A stretch of DNA of 64,000 bases from Micavibrio sp. UBA2137 (GTDB lineage: Bacteria > Pseudomonadota > Alphaproteobacteria > Micavibrionales > Micavibrionaceae): assembly GCA_002328415.1 (NCBI GenBank), contig DCXL01000003.1:211994-275993 (forward strand), written 5' to 3'. The first letter of the stretch is position 1. Every line of letters begins with the position of its first letter. Positions 26,300 through 34,824 of the stretch are shown here, one piece after another. Position numbers and translations under genes: made by a program. The notes beneath the pieces are model-generated. The model was given only the letters and a program-made list of their open reading frames with translations. It had not been told where the DNA came from and searched no databases.

Positions 26300-27529
26300 C
26301 TAACTAACCTGCTGATATTGCGGGACGTGGTTGAATTCCCACAGTTCTTTAAGGGCGCTAACCAGATGTGTGATGTCGTCGCGCGTGTGCAAAGCAGATG
26401 GGGCGAGGCGCAGGCGCTCTGACCCCACTGGCACTGTGGGATAGTTAATCGGCTGGACGTAAATGTTATAAGCGTCGAGCAGGCTGGCGGCGATTTCGCG
26501 GCAACAGGTGGCATCCCCGACAATAAGCGGCACAATATGGGTCTTTCCATCATGGAAACCAAGTCCCGCCTTGCGCAGTTCGTCTTTGAGCATTTTGGCG
26601 TTCTCATGCAAGCGTCGGCGTTCCTCGTGCGAGGTTTTCAAATGTTCAACGGCGGTCAAGCACGCCGCCAATGTGGCGGGGGTCTGGCTGGTGGTGAAGA
26701 TAAATTCGGAACAGAAACTGCGGATTGCATCAATGATAACGGCATCCCCCGTGATAAAGCCCCCCATTGCGCCATAGGCCTTGCCAAATGTGCCCTGCAA
26801 GATATCAATATCATCCATAGCGCCCAGCATTTCGGCCATCCCACCACCGCGTGCGCCATACATGCCCACGGCGTGCACCTCGTCCAAATAAGTCATCGCA
26901 TTGTATTTTTTGGCCAAGGCGATGATGCCCTTGATATCGGCAATGTCGCCTTCCATCGAATAGACGGATTCAAAGGCAATCAGTTTCGGGCGGTTGATGT
27001 CGACCGATTGCAGCAATTCCTCAAGATGGGCCATATCATTATGGTGAAAGATTTTGCAGGTCGCCTTGCTGTTTTTAATCCCGTGGATCATCGAGGCATG
27101 GTTTAAGCGGTCAGAGAAGATAACGCACTCTGGCATCAAGCGTCCAAGTGTGGCAAGTGCTCCGCTATTGGTCACATAGCCCGAGGTAAAGACAAGGCCA
27201 GCCTGCTTTCCATGCAAGTCAGCCACAGAGGATTCCAGCGCGGTGTGCAAGGGTGTCGAGCCAGAGATATTGCGCGTTCCGCCTGCACTCGTCCCGTGTT
27301 TTTGCGCGGCAAGCGTGGCGGCCTCTATTACCTTTTCGTTATGGCTCATGCCTAGGTAATCATTGCCACACCACACCGTTACATCACGTGATGAGCCATC
27401 CTCAAGATGCAGGCGCGCCTTGGGAAAGCTGGCGCTTTCCTTGCCAATGGTTGTGAAATAGCGGTAACGGTTATCGGCCTTGATTTCATCAATGGCGGTC
27501 TGAAAATGGGCGTGGTAATCAAAACTCAT
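26300..27529 (-). CDS. hemA: 5-aminolevulinate synthase
   Basis: 409 residues, full length. The pyridoxal phosphate lysine is in GTFGKAYGAMGGF near residue 246, the conserved YLDEVHAVGMYG block is near residue 215, and the glycine-rich GTSAGGTRNISG block is near residue 85. It condenses glycine and succinyl-CoA to 5-aminolevulinate, the first step of haem synthesis in alphaproteobacteria. The gene lies 18 bases beyond attR and its stop codon faces the island, so the insertion does not disrupt it. Confidence 0.95.
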   Translation of the reverse strand: MSFDYHAHFQTAIDEIKADNRYRYFTTIGKESASFPKARLHLEDGSSRDVTVWCGNDYLGMSHNEKVIEAATLAAQKHGTSAGGTRNISGSTPLHTALESSVADLHGKQAGLVFTSGYVTNSGALATLGRLMPECVIFSDRLNHASMIHGIKNSKATCKIFHHNDMAHLEELLQSVDINRPKLIAFESVYSMEGDIADIKGIIALAKKYNAMTYLDEVHAVGMYGARGGGMAEMLGAMDDIDILQGTFGKAYGAMGGFITGDAVIIDAIRSFCSEFIFTTSQTPATLAACLTAVEHLKTSHEERRRLHENAKMLKDELRKAGLGFHDGKTHIVPLIVGDATCCREIAASLLDAYNIYVQPINYPTVPVGSERLRLAPSALHTRDDITHLVSALKELWEFNHVPQYQQVS

Positions 27530-27711
27530 ACTTAAGAATTAGACCATGGGGGCGGGCTTGGCAATGGGAAGGCGGGCATGCCCGCAAGCTACGCACAATG
27601 ATGTGTGTCGTCTTATTTTATTTTACAGAAAAAACTTGAACCTTATGTCAAAACCTATGTATAGAGGAAGTCATAAAATTTATCTGCGTAAACAGGGAAG
27701 GGAACAACCCT

Positions 27712-28701
27712 ATGAAAATTTCAGTTATCGGAGCAACAGGAAAAGTCGGGCGCGCCATGGCGCTTTCACTTGTTTTAAGTGAAGGGATGATGCCTTTGGA
27801 TGTGTCGCTTTATGCACGCAACACCCAGCGCGTAAAGGGTTTGGAGATGGAATTGCAGAGCGTTCCCGCGCGCAACCCCAACCTCAATTTTGCAACAGCC
27901 GAGGGTATAGAGGAAACGTTAGAGGGCGCAGACATGGTTGTGATGATGGCAGCTGCGTGGCCAGATGCAGAGGAGCAAGCCCATTTTGCCAAGATGGATC
28001 CTTCGGGGCGTCTGGCACAAGTCGGGCCAAATGTGGCAACTGTCCGCGCTTTGGCAGAGGATATGAAAGAGCACGCGCCAAACGCCAAAATGCTGATGGT
28101 CACAAACCAGTCGGATATCTTATCTGAAATTGCACGTGGAACGCTTAATCCAGAGTCTGTCATTGGCTTTGGTGGGCTTTTGGACACGCTACGCCTGCGT
28201 CATGCCATGCGCGCGGAATATAATGGTTCAGAGGCCTTTCCGGATGAAGATGCGATGATGGTGGGCTATCACAATGGAATGATGCGCCCCCTTTACAGCA
28301 CATTGTCGCAGCGTATGCAGGAAAAAGATCATCTTCTGCAAAGTGTGTGGGATAAGGCCCGCATTCGTGGAAAGGTAATTTCCGATTATAATACAAACAC
28401 GAATTATCCAGAGATTAACTCGGGCGCATCCATTGATAGCGGGTATGCAGTTGCCGCAACGATACTTGCCTTTTCGGGGAATGGGGAGGGCATTGAAGCG
28501 CCTTATAATATCGCCCTTGATAAGCGCACGGCCGAGCAATATGGCGTGCGCAAAGATATTGGGTTAAGTGTGCCTGTGCGCATTTCGCATGGGAGTATCG
28601 GATCAACGGCCACGCGCTATGCGGTGAACGAGGATGAGCAATCCCATTTTGCCAATGCACAGAACGACATTCGTGACACGCTGGGACAACTTAAGCTCTA
28701 G
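27712..28701 (+). CDS. Lactate/malate dehydrogenase-family protein
   Basis: 329 residues. The NAD-binding motif is VIGATGKVGRAMAL at the N-terminus. LMVTNQSDILSE replaces the usual VTNPVD motif, and FGGLLDTLRLRHAM keeps the family LDxxR(x)R block with the catalytic Asp. GYHNGMMRPLYS keeps the catalytic His in place of the usual GEHG. The active-site loop (MMAAAWPDAEEQAHF) lacks the double-Arg substrate-binding signature of true malate dehydrogenase. It is therefore a divergent member, possibly with another 2-oxo acid or 2-hydroxy acid substrate. An AGGGAA ribosome binding site precedes the ATG. Confidence 0.75.
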   Translation: MKISVIGATGKVGRAMALSLVLSEGMMPLDVSLYARNTQRVKGLEMELQSVPARNPNLNFATAEGIEETLEGADMVVMMAAAWPDAEEQAHFAKMDPSGRLAQVGPNVATVRALAEDMKEHAPNAKMLMVTNQSDILSEIARGTLNPESVIGFGGLLDTLRLRHAMRAEYNGSEAFPDEDAMMVGYHNGMMRPLYSTLSQRMQEKDHLLQSVWDKARIRGKVISDYNTNTNYPEINSGASIDSGYAVAATILAFSGNGEGIEAPYNIALDKRTAEQYGVRKDIGLSVPVRISHGSIGSTATRYAVNEDEQSHFANAQNDIRDTLGQLKL

Positions 28702-28762
28702 TGAGCAGTTCACACGAAATAGGATAGACAAAAGCTCAGAGACTCAGTAAAAGAGGCGCACG

Positions 28763-29428
28763 ATGCATTCACTTTTATCCTCAACACTTCTTCAAATTGT
28801 TTACGGTGTCTTCGCACTTAGCTGGCTGCCCTATATCATGTTGCGTCTTTATGACATGCCGTGGGTTTACAGCCTGTTTTATCGCGGTAATGGCATGATG
28901 GAGAATATGACAGTGGTGTTTTATGGACTGGCTGCCATATTTGCGGGAACAGCCCTGACCCGCGCACAAAAAACGCACCGTGTCCTCTGGGCGGTTTTCC
29001 TGGTGGCCGTTTTTATGCTGGGCGAGGAAATTCGCTGGGGCTTTGCTTATCTGGCTAATGATATTCATGATTTCCGTTTTACCAGTGTGCAGGATTTCCT
29101 GCAGTGGCTTTTTAATGCGATTCATATTCCACAGGGGTGGGCGCTTATATTAGGACTTGTGGCGATTGTGCTAACCTTACGCTTTCGCCATGTGGTGCAG
29201 GATTTTTACGAGCGCGAGCGGGGCACAGTGTTTTATGCGCTCTCTTCAATCTATATCGTCTTTTTAGGAATCGCCGTGTTTATCGAGTTCACACTTCAGC
29301 CAGGCAAAAATGTGCTTGATGTGTTGGAGGAAACGCTGGAAATGAATGCCAGTTTTGTCTGGATGTTACTTGCACTTACGGTGCGGGATTTTGTCCTGCA
29401 GCGTCAGCGTCCAAAGCCGTCCCTTTAA
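28763..29428 (+). CDS. Polytopic membrane protein of unknown function
   Basis: 221 residues with about six hydrophobic segments (near residues 8-26, 50-66, 72-92, 120-140, 158-176 and 193-210). A notable charged motif, LGEEIRWGFAY, lies in or near the third segment. The family is not recognised. The last 53 bases overlap, in the opposite direction, the end of the gene at 29376-29897. Confidence 0.7.
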   Translation: MHSLLSSTLLQIVYGVFALSWLPYIMLRLYDMPWVYSLFYRGNGMMENMTVVFYGLAAIFAGTALTRAQKTHRVLWAVFLVAVFMLGEEIRWGFAYLANDIHDFRFTSVQDFLQWLFNAIHIPQGWALILGLVAIVLTLRFRHVVQDFYERERGTVFYALSSIYIVFLGIAVFIEFTLQPGKNVLDVLEETLEMNASFVWMLLALTVRDFVLQRQRPKPSL

Positions 29429-29897
29429 GGTATTGTTCCTTAAATTCACCAATAGTAACCGTCGTGTATTTATCATAGACCCAGATATTTTCAGGTGTGC
29501 GTTCGGACACATATTTATAATGGCCCTCATCGGCCAAAAACTGGCGGTGTTCAATTTCAGGGTCATTGCTTCCCAAGCTGTCAAAAACAACCTGACTGTC
29601 TTTAACAATCACAACATGGCCGCGTGGGTCAGACTTGTTTTGGAAGAGCACAATTTCAACATCATCAGAAAGTTTATCCAAATTAAGCCCAATAAATTTG
29701 GCCGCGTGACCATAACAACTGCTGGACACCTTGCCATAGCCAAGATCGCTCTCGGGATAGGCAATGCCAAGTGCCATTTGTGTCAGGAAATATTGGGGCG
29801 TGCGCATGCTGAAATGGTCGGTGACAGATCCGCCGTCAAAGCAGGTTTGAGCCACATCACTCAGACTAATGCCACTATTGTTAATCCCGTTACTCAT
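29376..29897 (-). CDS. Uncharacterised protein, possibly papain-like
   Basis: 173 residues, no signal peptide. SSCYGHAAKFIGL near residue 60 is a Cys at a helix start. GHVVIVKDSQVVFDSLG near residues 93-109 has a His on a strand and an Asp on the next strand. This Cys-His-Asp arrangement is that of papain-like hydrolases or transglutaminase-type domains, but no family was recognised. The C-terminal 17 codons overlap the convergent membrane protein gene. It lies just downstream of uvrA on the same strand. Confidence 0.6.
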   Translation of the reverse strand: MSNGINNSGISLSDVAQTCFDGGSVTDHFSMRTPQYFLTQMALGIAYPESDLGYGKVSSSCYGHAAKFIGLNLDKLSDDVEIVLFQNKSDPRGHVVIVKDSQVVFDSLGSNDPEIEHRQFLADEGHYKYVSERTPENIWVYDKYTTVTIGEFKEQYLKGTALDADAAGQNPAP

Positions 29898-29945
29898 CCC
29901 GCTATCATAGGAAAAACGGGTTAAATTAGGGTAAATTTATGCGGG

Positions 29946-32819
29946 CTATTCAGCAACGTCGGAATAATCGGCTTTACTGCTATTTGCAAGGATAGGCTTG
30001 AGATATTGTCCAGTGAAACTCTTCTTGACCTTGCAGATGTCCTCTGGTGTGCCTGTGGCAATAATCTCACCACCGCCAGATCCACCCTCGGGGCCAATAT
30101 CGATAATCCAGTCTGCTGTTTTAATGACATCCAGATTATGTTCGATAATGATGACGCTATTACCCTGATCGACCAACCTGTGGAGGACTTCTAATAGCTT
30201 GCGCACGTCCTCGAAATGCAGGCCAGTAGTCGGTTCATCCAGAATATAGAGTGTTTTTCCTGTTGAGCGTCTTGCCAGTTCCTTGGACAATTTGACGCGT
30301 TGCGCCTCACCACCAGAGAGCGTTGTGGCAGGCTGCCCGACCTTGATATAGCCAAGGCCAACACTTTCAAGCGTTTCCAATTTTGTACGAATGGCAGGCA
30401 CGGCCTTGAAAAATTCAGCGCCTTCCTCAATCGACATATCCAAAACATCCGCAATGGATTTCCCCTTGAATTTAACCTCTAGCGTTTCGCGGTTATAGCG
30501 TTTGCCCTTACAGGTATCACATTGCACGTAAACATCAGGCAGGAAGTGCATTTCAATCTTGATCATGCCATCACCCTGACAGGCCTCACAGCGTCCACCC
30601 TTTACGTTAAAGGAGAAGCGCCCAGGATTGTATCCGCGTGCCTTGGCCTCGGGCAGACCTGCAAACCATTCGCGGATGGGTGTAAATGCGCCTGTGTAAG
30701 TGGCGGGGTTGGAACGCGGTGTGCGTCCAATGGGTGACTGGTTAATATCAATCACCTTGTCAATAAATTCTGTGCCTTTCAGCTCCTTATGAGGCCCAGG
30801 AAGTTCGCGGGATTTCATAACCTTGCGGCTTACAGATTTATAGAGTGTATCAAGGGTGAGTGTTGATTTCCCAGAGCCAGACACGCCCGTCACACAGGTC
30901 ATTATGCCCAAAGGAAAGGCGGCGGTTACGTTCTTAAGGTTATTACCTGTTGCACCTTCAACAATCAGCTCTTTCTTCTGCTTTCCAGCCTTGGCGCAAG
31001 CGCGGCGTTTGCGTGACACAGCAATTTCCATTTCGCCTGTCATATATTTCGCCGTGAGCGAGGCTTTGTTTTTAAACACAGTCTCAGGGGGGCCCATTGC
31101 CACAACATTTCCGCCGTGAATACCCGCGCCTGGCCCCATATCAATCAGGTAATCGGCACTGCGAATGGCGTCCTCGTCATGCTCCACAACAATCACAGTG
31201 TTCCCCAAATCACGCAGGCGTTTGAGGGTTTCTAGCAGGCGGTTATTGTCACGCTGGTGCAAACCAATAGAGGGTTCGTCGAGCACATAAAGCACGCCTG
31301 TTAAACCAGATCCAATTTGTGAGGCCAGTCTGATACGCTGTGACTCTCCACCTGATAATGTTGCCGAGGCGCGCGAGAGGGTCAGGTAATTCAACCCCAC
31401 ATTATTAAGGAAGGTGAGGCGTTCTGTAATTTCCTTTAGGATGCTTTGCGCAATTTGTGCGCGTTGTTTATCCAACTTATCGCCAACCGATTGTATCCAG
31501 TCCAAGGCCTCGCCAATGGAAAGTTCGCTGACCTGTCCGATATGGCGTTTATCAATTTTAACAGCGCGGGCTTCGTCCTTCAGGCGATAGCCTTCACACA
31601 CCTCGCACGGGGCGGATGTTTGATATTTTTCCAATTCCTCGCGCACAGAATTGCTTTCTGTCTCCAACATACGGCGCTTCAGATTATTAATAACGCCTTC
31701 AAAGGGTTTGTTGGTGCGGAATGTATTGGCCTTATCCTGATAGGTGATGGCAATTTTTGTGTTGCCTGAGCCATGCATTAGCGCGTCACGTGTTTTCTTG
31801 GGCAGGTCAGAGTAAGGCTTGGACACATCCCCGCCATAATGATCAACAACGGCTGATAGGGCCTGCATGTAATAATGCGAGAAGCTTTTTGACCACGGCT
31901 CAATCGCGCCTTTTTCAATGGATTTGCTATCATCTGGTACAACAAGCTCCTCATCAAAATAGAGTTTTTTGCCAAGACCATCGCACGCAGGGCATGCGCC
32001 ATGCGGGCTGTTAAAGGAGAAGAGGCGCGGTTCAATTTCGGCAATGGTAAAGCCAGAAACGGGACAGGCAAATTTTTCAGAGAATATAATTTCCTCATGC
32101 GTATCTGCATTTTGCACAATGAGCAGACCATCAGCCAGCTTCAGCGATGTCTCAACGGAATCTGCAAGACGATTGCCAATGTCATCGCGCACAACCAAAC
32201 GGTCGACGATGATTTCAATGTCATGCTTATATTTCTTATCCAAATCAGGCACTTCATCCAGCTCGTAAACAGTGCCATCGACACGGGCGCGCTGAAATCC
32301 CTTGGCCTTAAGGTCTGCAAATTCGCGCTTATATTCGCCCTTGCGACCACGTACAATCGGCGCCATCAAATAAAGGCGTGTACCATCCCCCATCTCCATA
32401 ATGCGGTCCACCATTTCAGACACTGTCTGGCTGGTGATGGGCTTGCCTGTCGCAGGGGAGTAGGGAATACCCACACGCGCCCAAAGCAGGCGCATATAAT
32501 CATGGATTTCAGTGACCGTCCCAACGGTAGAGCGTGGATTTTTTGAGGTTGTCTTTTGCTCAATCGAAATCGCAGGCGAAAGTCCCTCAATGGAATCCAT
32601 ATCAGGTTTCTGCATCAGCTCCAGAAACTGGCGGGCATAGGCGGACAAGGACTCAACATAGCGGCGTTGACCCTCGGCATAGATTGTGTCAAAGGCCAGA
32701 GACGATTTTCCAGAGCCAGATAGTCCCGTAATGACCACAAGGGAGTCACGGGGCATATCGACATTAATGTCTTTGAGATTATGTTCGCGCGCACCGCGCA
32801 CAGAAATTGTTTTAAGCAT
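29946..32819 (-). CDS. uvrA: Excinuclease ABC subunit A
   Basis: 957 residues, full length. Two ABC ATPase modules are seen: Walker A GLSGSGKSS near residue 31 and GVSGSGKST near residue 645, with signature motifs LSGGESQRIRL and LSGGEAQRVKL. Zinc modules CPVSG/CPACDG and CEACQGDG/CDTCKGKRY are present. UvrA binds damaged DNA and loads UvrB in nucleotide excision repair. No alphaproteobacterial GTTC-N7-GTTC SOS box was found in the short upstream gap. Confidence 0.98.
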   Translation of the reverse strand: MLKTISVRGAREHNLKDINVDMPRDSLVVITGLSGSGKSSLAFDTIYAEGQRRYVESLSAYARQFLELMQKPDMDSIEGLSPAISIEQKTTSKNPRSTVGTVTEIHDYMRLLWARVGIPYSPATGKPITSQTVSEMVDRIMEMGDGTRLYLMAPIVRGRKGEYKREFADLKAKGFQRARVDGTVYELDEVPDLDKKYKHDIEIIVDRLVVRDDIGNRLADSVETSLKLADGLLIVQNADTHEEIIFSEKFACPVSGFTIAEIEPRLFSFNSPHGACPACDGLGKKLYFDEELVVPDDSKSIEKGAIEPWSKSFSHYYMQALSAVVDHYGGDVSKPYSDLPKKTRDALMHGSGNTKIAITYQDKANTFRTNKPFEGVINNLKRRMLETESNSVREELEKYQTSAPCEVCEGYRLKDEARAVKIDKRHIGQVSELSIGEALDWIQSVGDKLDKQRAQIAQSILKEITERLTFLNNVGLNYLTLSRASATLSGGESQRIRLASQIGSGLTGVLYVLDEPSIGLHQRDNNRLLETLKRLRDLGNTVIVVEHDEDAIRSADYLIDMGPGAGIHGGNVVAMGPPETVFKNKASLTAKYMTGEMEIAVSRKRRACAKAGKQKKELIVEGATGNNLKNVTAAFPLGIMTCVTGVSGSGKSTLTLDTLYKSVSRKVMKSRELPGPHKELKGTEFIDKVIDINQSPIGRTPRSNPATYTGAFTPIREWFAGLPEAKARGYNPGRFSFNVKGGRCEACQGDGMIKIEMHFLPDVYVQCDTCKGKRYNRETLEVKFKGKSIADVLDMSIEEGAEFFKAVPAIRTKLETLESVGLGYIKVGQPATTLSGGEAQRVKLSKELARRSTGKTLYILDEPTTGLHFEDVRKLLEVLHRLVDQGNSVIIIEHNLDVIKTADWIIDIGPEGGSGGGEIIATGTPEDICKVKKSFTGQYLKPILANSSKADYSDVAE

Positions 32820-32834
32820 GCACTATATATGTGC

Positions 32835-32861
32835 TTTTTCCCTTAAAAGTGAAGGGAAAAA
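32835..32861 (-). other. Perfect hairpin between an unknown gene and uvrA
   Basis: TTTTTCCCTT (32835-32844) is perfectly complementary to AAGGGAAAAA (32852-32861), with a 7-base loop. It lies in the 45-base gap between the unknown gene ending at 32865 and the uvrA start codon at 32819. No T-run follows on the minus strand, so it is not a standard terminator there; it may be an attenuator or mRNA-end structure. Confidence 0.45.
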
Positions 32862-32864
32862 ATC

Positions 32865-33527
32865 TTACGCAGGCATGACTGTTATAACGTTTGGCATTGG
32901 ATCGAAAAAGTAAACGACATCTTTGTCATTGGGATCTAGATGTTTTCTCCACGCTACATTTAGTTTGCGTGCATTATATTCATCAATGGCACAGCTGTTT
33001 GCAGATGCCATAGCGTCGAATTGATTGCACAGTCTCGGGTTTCTGCCTTCTGCTGCTATAATCGGCAAAGTATCCAGAAATTCCGCAATTTTCGTTTTTA
33101 CTGCAAACTCTTCAGCAAAAAATTGGGGGTTGTCAGCAAAAAAGCTCATATAAAGTGGGTTCGGATCCATGCCGCTTTCGCGCCCACCGTAAATGAGCGT
33201 TGATAAAGATTGGATACGATCCTCCGCTGGTATTTCTCCGTATACTTCACCATGGAGGTAGCAATAAAGCTGGGCGACATTATTAGGGTTTTCGTGGCAA
33301 CCTTGAATTGAATGTTCCAAAAATGCCAATGCGTAATAATTGATCGCATGAGATAAAGATGGGTGGGCACTAGAGGTCGGGTGTTGGTTGTAAGACTCGA
33401 CAAATTCAGGTTTGCTCTCAAGGTAGGCTGCAACAGATTGCAACTGATGAAAGGGTAAATTATCTGGCAGTTTGAAAGGATTTCTAAATGGCTTTTGCTC
33501 TTCGGCCGTCCAACTCATATCATTCAT
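32865..33527 (-). CDS. Uncharacterised protein
   Basis: About 220 residues, starting at MNDMSWTAEEQ; the ATG at 33527 has AGGGA at a suitable distance, whereas a second ATG six bases upstream is too close to it. It is soluble, with no signal peptide, rich in Asn, Pro and aromatic residues, and has repeated His/Tyr motifs (INYYALAFLEHSIQG, LYCYLHGEVYG). No family was recognised. It lies 45 bases upstream of uvrA on the same strand and could be co-transcribed. It is divergent from ssb. Confidence 0.65.
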   Translation of the reverse strand: MNDMSWTAEEQKPFRNPFKLPDNLPFHQLQSVAAYLESKPEFVESYNQHPTSSAHPSLSHAINYYALAFLEHSIQGCHENPNNVAQLYCYLHGEVYGEIPAEDRIQSLSTLIYGGRESGMDPNPLYMSFFADNPQFFAEEFAVKTKIAEFLDTLPIIAAEGRNPRLCNQFDAMASANSCAIDEYNARKLNVAWRKHLDPNDKDVVYFFDPMPNVITVMPA

Positions 33528-33726
33528 ACGCATTCCCTGTTGTAATATTATTACCCTTTGCGGGTTCTTTTTATAATTTAAAAGTAAACCAAATGAATCT
33601 TTTTTTGTCCAGAAAAAATGACTCGCAAATAAGTCAGGGATAGTCCTGAATCAGCTTTTGACATTTGACCAAAGGCTTTTATAGTCAGGAAACGTATTAC
33701 ATTTTAGACAAAAGGAGAGTGGTGGC

Positions 33727-34215
33727 ATGGCCGGTTCAGTCAACAAAGTTATTTTAATTGGAAATTTGGGTGATGATCCAGATATCAGATCAATGCAGTC
33801 AGGTGACCGCGTGTGCAATCTCTCTATTGCGACATCAGAAAGCTGGAAAGACAAGCAAACAGGCGAGCGCCGTGAAAATACACAATGGCACCGCGTTGTT
33901 ATCTTTAACCAAGGCTTGCTCAATGTGTGTGAAAACTACTTGAAAAAAGGGTCAAAAGTATACATCGAAGGTCAACTTGAGACACGTTCTTGGGAACAGG
34001 ACGGTCAGAAGAAATATACGACAGAGGTTGTGCTGCGTCCTTACCGTGGCGAGCTAACAATGCTTGATTCACGCAATAGCGGTGGTGCGAATGATTATGG
34101 TGCGCCTCAAAACACAGGTGGTTACAGCAGTTCACCTGCACAGGCACAATCCAGTAATGCACAACCCTCGCAAGCCACACAAATGGATGAGCTAGAGGAC
34201 GAAATTCCATTTTAA
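33727..34215 (+). CDS. ssb: Single-stranded DNA-binding protein
   Basis: 162 residues. The N-terminal OB fold begins VNKVILIGNLGDDPDIR and includes WHRVVIFNQG and YIEGQLETRSWEQDG. A Gly/Gln/Ser-rich linker precedes the acidic tip DELEDEIPF, the conserved docking peptide for partner proteins. It protects single-stranded DNA in replication, repair and recombination. AAGGAG lies upstream of the ATG. The usual divergent arrangement with uvrA is kept, with one extra gene inserted. Confidence 0.97.
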   Translation: MAGSVNKVILIGNLGDDPDIRSMQSGDRVCNLSIATSESWKDKQTGERRENTQWHRVVIFNQGLLNVCENYLKKGSKVYIEGQLETRSWEQDGQKKYTTEVVLRPYRGELTMLDSRNSGGANDYGAPQNTGGYSSSPAQAQSSNAQPSQATQMDELEDEIPF

Positions 34216-34234
34216 GAGAGACCAAGGAGCTTTT

Positions 34235-34702
34235 ATGACAACATCTCGTATTATATTTTTACTGGCCTTTATTGTTGTAACAAGCCTGTCTTTTTCTGCG
34301 TTTTCACAAAGCAAGGCGCTTCAAGATAAAACAAGCATTGAGCTTGCACAGGACTTGCAAGGTTATTGGTCAACACAGGCACAAATTACAAAATTTATTG
34401 AAGTGCTCGTGCAGAAGCTTCCTGTGGCAAAGCGTCCCGAGGCGCGTGAAACGCTGACCTACATACTTAGTCCCGAGAAAATCGAAGAGCTTTCGGCCGA
34501 GATTATGGCTGAAACATTTACAAAACCCGAGCTTATTAAATTGATTGAGTTTTATGCCACCCCTCTGGGTCGTTCAGCAGAAAATAAACGTGTCGAATAT
34601 CAGGAAAAGCTGAGTGTTGAGATGCAGAAAATGATCGAGGCGCGTGCACAAGAAGTCTATGAAGAAAGAAATGGGAAACAAGCCTCTGAAAAAGAGGAAT
34701 AA
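34235..34702 (+). CDS. Exported DUF2059-like protein
   Basis: 155 residues. The first 24 residues (MTTSRIIFLLAFIVVTSLSFSAFS) are a signal peptide. The mature part is helical, with the DUF2059-like block FTKPELIKLIEFYATPLGRSAENK. Function is unknown; it is expected in the periplasm. It follows ssb by 19 bases with an AAGGAG site and is ended by a strong terminator, so the two form a unit. Confidence 0.78.
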   Translation: MTTSRIIFLLAFIVVTSLSFSAFSQSKALQDKTSIELAQDLQGYWSTQAQITKFIEVLVQKLPVAKRPEARETLTYILSPEKIEELSAEIMAETFTKPELIKLIEFYATPLGRSAENKRVEYQEKLSVEMQKMIEARAQEVYEERNGKQASEKEE

Positions 34703-34737
34703 TTAAGGGCGCTAGTTGTCCCCAGAAACCCAATTTA

Positions 34738-34773
34738 AAACGGCCTCCAACCTTGTGAGGCCGTTTGTTTTTT
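34738..34773 (+). terminator. Rho-independent terminator of the ssb unit
   Basis: AAACGGCCTC (34738-34747) pairs with GAGGCCGTTT (34757-34766) across a 9-base loop, followed by a T-rich tail. Confidence 0.9.
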
Positions 34774-34824
34774 GCTAGTTTCAAACCATACATTTTAGAC
34801 ATTTAGACAAGGTATTTAATCCCC

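Noticed and set aside
26537..27106. A 189-codon plus-strand ORF over hemA
   Set aside because: It is antisense to a full-length, strongly conserved 5-aminolevulinate synthase.
29346..29924. A 192-codon plus-strand ORF over the possible papain-like gene
   Set aside because: It lacks a ribosome binding site and a believable composition; the minus-strand frame looks like a real protein.
32835..32861. Terminator between the unknown gene and uvrA
   Set aside because: The hairpin is perfect but no T-run follows on the transcribed minus strand.
33534..33726. SOS box (GTTC-N7-GTTC) between the uvrA group and ssb
   Set aside because: No matching pair was found in the gap, so LexA control is not claimed.
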